A model generated the notes under the pieces. The model saw only the letters and a list, made by a program, of their open reading frames with translations. It was not told the DNA's origin and did not search any database. The translations under genes and the position numbers were made by a program. Shown here piece after piece: positions 7,347 to 12,285 of a DNA stretch of 13,884 bases. This DNA comes from MGR-bin208 sp043779285 (GTDB lineage: Bacteria > Bacteroidota > Bacteroidia > Chitinophagales > Chitinophagaceae): the NCBI GenBank assembly GCA_043779285.1, contig JAYWEL010000037.1, forward strand, positions 1 to 13,884, written 5' to 3'. The first letter of the stretch is position 1, and every line of letters starts with the position of its first letter.

Positions 7347-7790
7347 AATTGTGAATTATGAGTTATGAATGAAAACAAAGAAAATATCATTATTAAAAAA
7401 TCATACTCTTTAGCTCTAGAAATAGTAAAAGTTTATAAATATTTAAGTAATGATAAAAAGGAGTTTGTACTTTCAAAACAGTTGTTAAGAAGTGGGACTT
7501 CAATAGGGGCCAACATTCAAGAAGCTATTGCAAGTGAATCAAAAAAAGATTTTATTCACAAATTGAGTATAGCAGTAAAAGAGGCAAGGGAAACTGTTTA
7601 TTGGCTTAATTTATTATTAGATAGTGATTATCTTAATAAAGAACAATTCAAAAATTTACATAGTAATTGTGAGGAGGTTATAAAAATTTTAAACAGTATT
7701 ATTTTAACAACAAAAGAAAGATATTTCAAAATAGGCCAATAACATTCATAATTTATAACTCATAATTCATAATTCATAACTCATAATTTA
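7344..7790 (+). mobile_element. Putative palindrome-flanked gene cassette, AT-rich family, carrying the four-helix-bundle gene
   Basis: The small gene at 7365-7742 is enclosed by a perfect 17-base inverted repeat: AATTATGAGTTATGAAT at 7354-7370 and its reverse complement at 7772-7788. Further ATTCATAA-type units at 7744-7771 make the right side a short run of the same motif. The left arm starts at the hydA stop codon and contains the cassette gene's own ATG; the right arm ends a few bases before the next gene. The same arm sequence without a gene is at 4393-4444. Mobility is inferred; I see no transposase and no clear target duplication. Confidence 0.55.
7365..7742 (+). CDS. Four helix bundle protein (23S rRNA intervening sequence / IVP family)
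   Basis: This 125-aa helical protein shows the signature of the family first seen encoded in 23S rRNA intervening sequences: LSKQLLRSGTSIGANIQEA (residues about 36-54) and AVKEARETVYWLNLLLDS (about 69-86). Known structures are four-helix bundles forming a pentamer; the biochemical role is unresolved, with nucleic-acid binding proposed. It interrupts the order hydA-beta-ureidopropionase, has no role in pyrimidine breakdown that I can see, and is more AT-rich than its neighbours. Its ATG lies inside the left repeat arm (GTTATGAATG), so the element supplies the start codon. The stop at 7740-7742 is followed at once by the right repeat. It is best read as cargo of a repeat-bounded element. Confidence 0.88.
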   Translation: MNENKENIIIKKSYSLALEIVKVYKYLSNDKKEFVLSKQLLRSGTSIGANIQEAIASESKKDFIHKLSIAVKEARETVYWLNLLLDSDYLNKEQFKNLHSNCEEVIKILNSIILTTKERYFKIGQ

Positions 7791-7796
7791 AACCCC

Positions 7797-8663
7797 ATGC
7801 CAAGAATAATTAAATCAGGACTAATTCAAATGAGTTTGCCTAAAACAGAAGGCGAAGGAACCATAGAAGAAATTGTGGAAGCAATGTATCAAAAGCATAT
7901 TCCGATGATTGAAGAAGCAGGTAAAAAAGGCGTGCAGATTTTATGTTTGCAGGAAATTTTTAATACCCCATATTTTTGTCCGGGGCAGGATAAAAAATGG
8001 TATGCCTCTGCTGAAGCGGTACCCGGACCAACAACCGAACGCCTGGCGGAGTATGCCAAAAAATACAGCATGGTCATCATTGTTCCTATTTATGAAAAAG
8101 AACAATCGGGGGTATTGTATAATACCGCTGCGGTAATTGATGCTGATGGAACTTACTTGGGCAAGTACCGAAAAAATCATATTCCACATACCAGTGGTTT
8201 CTGGGAAAAGTTTTTCTTTAAGCCCGGAAACCTTGGCTATCCGGTGTTTCAGACAAAATATGCAAAAGTAGGTGTGTATATCTGTTATGATCGTCACTTC
8301 CCGGATGGGGCAAGATGCCTTGGATTGAACGGAGCAGAGATTGTATATAACCCTTCTGCTACCGTTGCCGGTCTTTCACAATACCTGTGGAAACTTGAAC
8401 AGCCGGCACATGCTGCGGCCAATGGTTATTTCATGGGTTGCATCAACCGGGTAGGTGAAGAAAAACCATGGAACCTGGGCAGATTTTATGGAACTTCTTA
8501 TTTCGTAGATCCAAGAGGACAAATTTTTGCACAAGCCAGCGAAGACAAGGATGAATTGCTGATTGCAGAATTTGACCTGGATATGATTGATGAAGTTCGA
8601 TCTACATGGCAATTTTTCAGAGACAGAAGACCGGAGACTTATGGGAAGTTGACTGAGTTGTAA
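7797..8663 (+). CDS. Beta-ureidopropionase (N-carbamoyl-beta-alanine amidohydrolase), nitrilase superfamily
   Basis: This cytoplasmic C-N hydrolase carries the complete nitrilase triad: E53 in LCLQEIFNTPYF, K126 in YRKNHIP and C163 in VYICYDRHFPD. Later family motifs include VYNPSAT and the oligomer-contact region near GCINRVGEE. Known relatives hydrolyse N-carbamoyl-beta-alanine to beta-alanine, CO2 and ammonia; N-carbamoylputrescine amidases are the closest alternative and share these motifs. Placement between dihydropyrimidinase and the dihydropyrimidine dehydrogenase subunits makes the ureidopropionase role the better choice. Length (288 aa) suits the short bacterial form. The ATG at 7797 follows the right arm of the AT-rich cassette after AAACCCC. 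The TAA stop at 8661-8663 is two bases before the next palindromic element. Confidence 0.9.
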   Translation: MPRIIKSGLIQMSLPKTEGEGTIEEIVEAMYQKHIPMIEEAGKKGVQILCLQEIFNTPYFCPGQDKKWYASAEAVPGPTTERLAEYAKKYSMVIIVPIYEKEQSGVLYNTAAVIDADGTYLGKYRKNHIPHTSGFWEKFFFKPGNLGYPVFQTKYAKVGVYICYDRHFPDGARCLGLNGAEIVYNPSATVAGLSQYLWKLEQPAHAAANGYFMGCINRVGEEKPWNLGRFYGTSYFVDPRGQIFAQASEDKDELLIAEFDLDMIDEVRSTWQFFRDRRPETYGKLTEL

Positions 8664-8665
8664 TA

Positions 8666-8739
8666 TTCACGCAAAGTCGCCAAGAAGCAAAGTTCGCTAA
8701 GATTCTTTGCGCCATATTTCCTTAGCGCCTTGGCGTGAA
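8666..8739. repeat. TTCACGCAAAG-type palindromic element, ORF-less copy
   Basis: TTCACGCAAAGTCGCCAAG (8666-8684) pairs with the reverse complement of CTTAGCGCCTTGGCGTGAA (8721-8739) at 16 of 19 positions. An inner GCAAAG (8687-8692) pairs with CTTTGC (8705-8710), so transcript folding would give a long two-part hairpin. It fills almost the whole gap between the ureidopropionase and preT genes. The same ends occur on the element carrying the GxxExxY gene: the left 11-mer TTCACGCAAAG recurs at 10083 and the right 14-mer CTTGGCGTGAAAAA at 10535. Confidence 0.82.
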
Positions 8740-8755
8740 AAATAAATTTCAAAAA

Positions 8756-10105
8756 ATGATCAAAAATAATCGCCTAGCCACAGACCAATACGCAGAAAAC
8801 TTCAGCGATATACATCCGCCTTTTGAAACAAAAGATGCTGCATTACTGGAGGCCAACAGGTGTTTGTTCTGTTATGATGCACCTTGTATTAAGGCATGCC
8901 CTACAAGTATCAATGTTCCAAAATTCATCAAGCAGATAACAACCGATAATATTAAAGGTTCAGCGCATACCATTTTTGTTTCCAACATTATGGGTGCCGG
9001 TTGTGCTAAAGTTTGTCCGGTAGAAAAATTGTGTGAAGGTTCCTGTGTATTTAACCTGATGCATGAAACACCTATTAATATTGCCAAACTGCAACGATAC
9101 TCTACTGAAATAGCGATGAAAAAAAATTGGCAATTGTTCGATCGCAAACCATCAACCGGCAAAAAAGTAGCTATTGTAGGTGCTGGTCCAGCTGGGTTAA
9201 GTTGTGCCCATACGTTGAGCCGAGAAGGTGTTGATGTAACTATTTACGAAAAAGAAAACAAGGGTGGCGGATTGATGACCTATGGAATTGCAGCTTATAA
9301 AGTCACGCCGCAATTTTGTGAAGACGAAGTGAATTATATTTTATCCATCGGTGGCATAGAAATAAAATACAATCAGGAATTAGGAAAAAACGTTTCACTC
9401 GCTGATCTGCAAAAAAATTATGATGCTGTTTATTTAGGAATAGGAGTTGGTTTAGCAAGGCAACTGGAAATACCCGGTGAAGATTTGGATGGCGTGGTGG
9501 ATGCCATCGAATTTATATATAACCTGCGTTCCAATGAATTTAATCAAACAGCCGTTGGCGATAAAGTAGCTGTGATTGGTATGGGCATGACGGCGATTGA
9601 TGCCGCTACACAGGCAAAACGATTAGGTGCAAAAGAAGTAACGATGTTGTATCGTCGTACACAGGATGAAATGCCTTGTACCGAAGTAGAATTAAATATT
9701 GCCAAACTCGATGATTGTATAATCAAATGGTTAGCTGCTCCAAAGGAAGTAAAAGGAACAGATGGGAAAGTATCATCCATTGTTTGCAATGTGATGAAGC
9801 TGGGTGAACCAGATTCTTCCGGGCGACGATTACCGGTGGACACCGGTGAAACATTCGAATTGGAAGTAGATATGGTTATCAAAGCAGCCGGACAAACGCC
9901 GTTTGAGCAATTGATAATTGATAATGGAATAATGAATAATAAAGGAAAAGTTGCTATTGAAAACGAAACAACCAATATTCCAGGTGTATTTGCCGGAGGC
10001 GATTGCGTGAATGGCGGTAAAGAAGTGGTTGATGCTGTACAGGCTGGCAAAGATGGGGCAGCAGCGATTATTAATTTTATTTTTCACGCAAAGCCGCTAA
10101 GTTAG
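8756..10105 (+). CDS. preT: NAD(P)-dependent dihydropyrimidine dehydrogenase, PreT subunit (flavin/Fe-S oxidoreductase)
   Basis: PreT takes electrons from NAD(P)H onto FAD and passes them through Fe-S clusters to PreA; it matches the N-terminal half of mammalian dihydropyrimidine dehydrogenase and resembles glutamate synthase small subunit. Residues 36-48 hold the first cysteine group, C36-x2-C39-x4-C44-x3-C48-P; a second group is in GAGCAKVCPVEKLCEGSC. The FAD-binding motif is G142-A-G144-P-A-G147. The NAD(P) motif is G275-M-G277-M-T-A280. The C-terminal FAD motif is IPGVFAGGDCVNGG. I start at ATG 8756 (449 aa), preceded by an A-rich stretch. A GTG at 8735 would extend it by seven residues but lies in the palindrome's right arm, GGCGTGAA. 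The last six residues (HAKPLS) and the TAG stop are encoded by the left arm of the next element, so the native C-terminus was probably altered. Confidence 0.92.
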   Translation: MIKNNRLATDQYAENFSDIHPPFETKDAALLEANRCLFCYDAPCIKACPTSINVPKFIKQITTDNIKGSAHTIFVSNIMGAGCAKVCPVEKLCEGSCVFNLMHETPINIAKLQRYSTEIAMKKNWQLFDRKPSTGKKVAIVGAGPAGLSCAHTLSREGVDVTIYEKENKGGGLMTYGIAAYKVTPQFCEDEVNYILSIGGIEIKYNQELGKNVSLADLQKNYDAVYLGIGVGLARQLEIPGEDLDGVVDAIEFIYNLRSNEFNQTAVGDKVAVIGMGMTAIDAATQAKRLGAKEVTMLYRRTQDEMPCTEVELNIAKLDDCIIKWLAAPKEVKGTDGKVSSIVCNVMKLGEPDSSGRRLPVDTGETFELEVDMVIKAAGQTPFEQLIIDNGIMNNKGKVAIENETTNIPGVFAGGDCVNGGKEVVDAVQAGKDGAAAIINFIFHAKPLS

Positions 10106-10545
10106 AAAGACGCAAAAAAATAATCTATGTTGACTGAAAACGAAATTTCAAAAATAGCAGTTGATCTTTGTTTTAAGATTCATCAGCAATATGGGCCGGG
10201 ATTATTTGAAAGTGTTTACGAAGAAATATTTTGTTACGAATGGAGTAAAACAAGAATTCCATTTACCAGGCAGGAAGGGGTTCCTTTGATTCATGAGCAA
10301 ATTAAATTAGACGTTGGTTTCAGGGCAGATATAATAATTGAACACAAAGTTATCATTGAACTAAAATCAATTGAAGTATTAGCACCCGTTCATTATAAGC
10401 AATTGCTAACTTACCTGAAACTAACTGACATAAAACTAGGATTACTTGTAAACTTCAATGTAAACCTGATTAAAGATGGCATTCATCGAATTGTAAATAA
10501 ACTTTAAAACCTTAGCGACTTTGCCCCTTTGCGGCTTGGCGTGAA
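10083..10545 (+). mobile_element. Putative palindrome-flanked gene cassette, TTCACGCAAAG family, carrying the GxxExxY gene
   Basis: TTCACGCAAAGCCGCTAAG (10083-10101) pairs with the reverse complement of CTTTGCGGCTTGGCGTGAA (10527-10545) at 17 of 19 positions, enclosing the gene at 10127-10507. The left arm overlaps the end of preT; the right arm ends 10 bases before the preA ATG. A 12-mer AAAAAAATAATC occurs just before the cassette gene's ATG (10114-10125) and again just before the preA ATG (10544-10555). No transposase is present; mobility is inferred from the repeat structure and from the ORF-less copy at 8666-8739. Confidence 0.6.
10127..10507 (+). CDS. GxxExxY family protein, PD-(D/E)XK nuclease-like
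   Basis: This 126-aa protein has the family's namesake motif as G25-L-F-E28-S-V-Y31 within QQYGPGLFESVYEE. It also shows the core expected of a PD-(D/E)XK nuclease-like fold: D68 in FRADIII, then E78-L-K80 in VIIELKS, followed by HYKQLLTYLKL (89-99), which fits the usual Q-x3-Y helix. Nuclease activity is predicted from the fold and is not established for the family as far as I know. It sits between the two subunits of dihydropyrimidine dehydrogenase, where it has no evident metabolic role, and is bounded by palindrome arms. Its ATG follows AAAAAAATAATCT, almost the same leader as preA's. Length is normal for the family and no frame damage is seen. Confidence 0.9.
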   Translation: MLTENEISKIAVDLCFKIHQQYGPGLFESVYEEIFCYEWSKTRIPFTRQEGVPLIHEQIKLDVGFRADIIIEHKVIIELKSIEVLAPVHYKQLLTYLKLTDIKLGLLVNFNVNLIKDGIHRIVNKL

Positions 10546-10555
10546 AAAAATAATC

Positions 10556-11824
10556 ATGGCAAACATTTCATCAAACTTCCTTGGCATCAAATCTCCCAAT
10601 CCGTTTTGGTTGGCAAGTGCACCTCCTACCGATAAAAAAATAAATGTGCTTAGGGCTTACGAAGCCGGCTGGGGCGGTGTGGTTTGGAAAACCCTGGGCA
10701 GCCAGGTAAAAAATGTTTCTTCCCGTTATTCATCTGTCAATTATGGCGGACACAAAATGATGGGTTTTAATAATATTGAACTCATCAGTGACCGTCCACT
10801 CGCTATTAATCTGAAAGAGATCACAGAGGTGGTGAAATTATTTCCCGACAGGGCCATGATCGTTTCCCTGATGGCAGACAATAACAGAGAGTCGTGGCAC
10901 GAATTGATTAAACAATGCGAAGATGCCGGTACTATGGGTTTTGAATTAAACTTTGGTTGTCCGCATGGAATGACCGAAAGGGGTATGGGAGCAGCAGTTG
11001 GACAGGATCCGGAGATTGCCAAAATGGTGGTAGAATGGGTGATGGAAAAAGCAACTATCCCTGTCATTACAAAACTAACGCCCAATGTACATTCGGTGGT
11101 ACCAACCGGTCGGGCAGCGGTTGAAGGCGGAACCAATGCATTAAGTTTAATTAACACCATTCAAAGTGTAACAGGCATTGACCTGGATACGCTGGTTCCT
11201 AATCCATACGTTGCCGGCAAATCAGTATTTGGCGGTTACTGCGGCCCGGCAGTAAAACCCATTGCATTAAAAATGCTTACCACTATTGCACAGGATCCGT
11301 TAACATCAAAAGTTCCGGTATCAGGTATTGGTGGCGTAAGTACCTGGAAGGATGCGGTGGAGTTTTTGTTGCTGGGAGCAAGCAATGTACAGGTATGTAC
11401 CGCAGCCATGACGCATGGTTTTCGGATTGTGGAAGATATGTGCGAAGGGCTGAACAACTGGATGGATGAAAAAGGATTTAAAACATTGAATGATTTTATT
11501 GGCAAGTCGGTGGAGAAAATAACACATTGGGAAGACCTCGATATCAACTATCATCATGTAGCAAAAATCAACCAGGATAAATGTATCCATTGCGGTTTGT
11601 GTTATATCGTTTGTGAAGACGCTGCCCATCAGTCAATCAACCTTGCTTACGGTAACCCATATAACACTTACACGGTAAAAGATGAAGAATGTGTGGGATG
11701 TAATCTATGTAAGCTCGTTTGCCCGGTGGATACCTGTATTACCATGGAAGTTCAGCGGGTGGCTCCTGAATATGTAAACTGGAAAGACTGGCAGGCAAAG
11801 GGTTTGCCGTTGAATGATCATTAG
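10556..11824 (+). CDS. preA: NAD(P)-dependent dihydropyrimidine dehydrogenase, PreA subunit (catalytic, FMN/Fe-S)
   Basis: PreA reduces uracil or thymine to the 5,6-dihydropyrimidine at FMN, using electrons from PreT. Residues of about 1-330 form a dihydroorotate-dehydrogenase-like barrel: SPNPFWLASAPP at the start, ELNFGCPHGMTERGMG (C135) at the active-site loop, KLTPNV, and the FMN-phosphate motif SGIGGVSTWKDAVEFLLLGA. The C-terminus has two [4Fe-4S] ferredoxin motifs: C343-x2-C346-x2-C349-x3-C353 and C379-x2-C382-x2-C385-x3-C389-P. The loop GAAVGQDPE has V148 where I recall mammalian enzymes having the catalytic cysteine. I chose ATG 10556 (422 aa); a TTG at 10529 would add nine residues but lies in the right arm of the palindromic cassette. 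The gene closes the operon and is followed by several inverted repeats. Confidence 0.92.
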   Translation: MANISSNFLGIKSPNPFWLASAPPTDKKINVLRAYEAGWGGVVWKTLGSQVKNVSSRYSSVNYGGHKMMGFNNIELISDRPLAINLKEITEVVKLFPDRAMIVSLMADNNRESWHELIKQCEDAGTMGFELNFGCPHGMTERGMGAAVGQDPEIAKMVVEWVMEKATIPVITKLTPNVHSVVPTGRAAVEGGTNALSLINTIQSVTGIDLDTLVPNPYVAGKSVFGGYCGPAVKPIALKMLTTIAQDPLTSKVPVSGIGGVSTWKDAVEFLLLGASNVQVCTAAMTHGFRIVEDMCEGLNNWMDEKGFKTLNDFIGKSVEKITHWEDLDINYHHVAKINQDKCIHCGLCYIVCEDAAHQSINLAYGNPYNTYTVKDEECVGCNLCKLVCPVDTCITMEVQRVAPEYVNWKDWQAKGLPLNDH

Positions 11825-11838
11825 GAAGCCCATCCAAA

Positions 11839-11855
11839 CCTTCCCAAAGGGAAGG
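11839..11855. repeat. Short perfect inverted repeat after preA
   Basis: CCTTCCC, then AAA, then GGGAAGG form a perfect 7-base stem with a 3-base loop, 14 bases after the preA stop. No T tract follows. It may protect the operon's 3' end as an RNA hairpin, but it resembles the C/G-rich dispersed palindromes seen elsewhere in the window. Confidence 0.65.
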
Positions 11856-11886
11856 CTTCGCAACGCACAAAGCCAGCTTTTCGAAA

Positions 11887-11906
11887 ACTCCGATTACACT
11901 CGGAGT
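11887..11906. repeat. Inverted repeat, ACTCCGA type
   Basis: ACTCCGA and TCGGAGT form a perfect 7-base stem around a 6-base loop (TTACAC). It is non-coding, with no T tract. It looks like a short dispersed palindrome rather than a site tied to a nearby gene. Confidence 0.6.
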
Positions 11907-11979
11907 GGTTAATAAAGGATGAGTAAAGAGCTGAAGATTATGTGGAAGATATGATGTTCAGATTTGTAATGCAGCACCG

Positions 11980-12002
11980 CTCCCTCCCTTTGGGGGAGGG
12001 AG
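11980..12002. repeat. C/G-rich palindrome of the type inserted in the aminotransferase gene
   Basis: CTCCCTCCC (11980-11988), TTT, and GGGGGAGGGAG (11992-12002) form a hairpin, followed by ATGGAGGGAGAGG. The design (C-rich arm, TTT, G-rich arm, trailing G-rich repeat) is the same as at 3021-3076, so this is a second, intergenic copy of that repeat type. Confidence 0.7.
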
Positions 12003-12165
12003 ATGGAGGGAGAGGCCTTATGTAGCCAGCATTTGTATTTCATGGCATCGTCTGTTGCGTCGCACTCTTGTACGGTTAGTAATTCTATTGAGCATTTTGA
12101 AAAATTTCCTCCTCTTTTTAAGTATCTTCAATTCAAATATTTTAGAAAAGAGAATATCAAGGTCA

Positions 12166-12198
12166 AACTCTTGGAGGGTTTCAAACCCTCCAAGAGTT
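12166..12198. repeat. Perfect 33-base palindrome (16-base arms, 1-base centre)
   Basis: AACTCTTGGAGGGTTT at 12166-12181, one C, then its exact reverse complement at 12183-12198. It is the longest perfect inverted repeat I found in the window and is non-coding. There is no T tract after it. It lies about 90 bases upstream of the protease-TPR gene, so it could affect that transcript's leader, but it is probably a dispersed repeat. Confidence 0.85.
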
Positions 12199-12285
12199 CG
12201 CCTATAATATATACTGCATACTAATTCAAAGAAAATACTTCGTAACTTAGGTTTATCTTAATTCCCTGAAGTAAAAAATTGCTGG

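Larger units (their letters stand above)
2980..11824 (+). other. Reductive pyrimidine catabolism operon with two embedded small genes
   Basis: Eight genes run in one direction with gaps of 9-92 bases: aminotransferase, NCS1 transporter, dihydropyrimidinase, four-helix-bundle protein, beta-ureidopropionase, PreT, GxxExxY protein, PreA. Six of them cover import, ring reduction, ring opening, decarbamoylation and transamination. The larger gaps, and those around the two small genes, are filled by palindromic repeats. I found no convincing TTTG/TAnnTTTG promoter in the 9-base gap upstream, so the promoter may lie within or before the AbiV-like gene. Confidence 0.8.
11825..12285. other. Non-coding region holding several unrelated inverted repeats
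   Basis: This 461-base stretch separates the pyrimidine operon from the trypsin-like protease gene. I see no credible gene in it. It holds four inverted repeats of different design, listed separately, and a stretch around 12047-12077 (GTTGCGTCGCACTCTTGTACG) that also looks like a dispersed Bacteroidota repeat from memory. None of the hairpins is followed by a clear T tract, so they are not typical intrinsic terminators. TAGGTTTA at about 12247-12254 is close to the Bacteroidota -7 consensus TAnnTTTG, but I see no matching TTTG upstream. Confidence 0.6.

Noticed and set aside
7344..7790. 23S rRNA intervening sequence
   Set aside because: The four-helix-bundle family is known from such sites, but both flanks here are protein-coding genes of a pyrimidine pathway and no rRNA sequence is present.
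9544..10050. Long open frame (168 codons) on the minus strand within preT
   Set aside because: It lies wholly inside a well-supported gene, has Ser/Thr/Pro-rich low-complexity content typical of an antisense shadow, and has no recognisable motif.
10741..11160. Minus-strand open frame of 139 codons inside preA, with similar frames inside the transporter gene
   Set aside because: Antisense shadows of conserved coding sequence; no protein features.
11839..11855. Intrinsic terminator after preA
   Set aside because: The stem is perfect but no T-rich tract follows on either strand; it fits better as a dispersed palindrome.
12003..12224. A 73-codon open frame in the repeat-rich gap (contains HLYFMASSVASHSCTV)
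   Set aside because: It begins in the G-rich tail of one palindrome, runs through another repeat-like stretch and the 33-base palindrome, and shows no domain. Short frames made of dispersed repeats commonly look like this.
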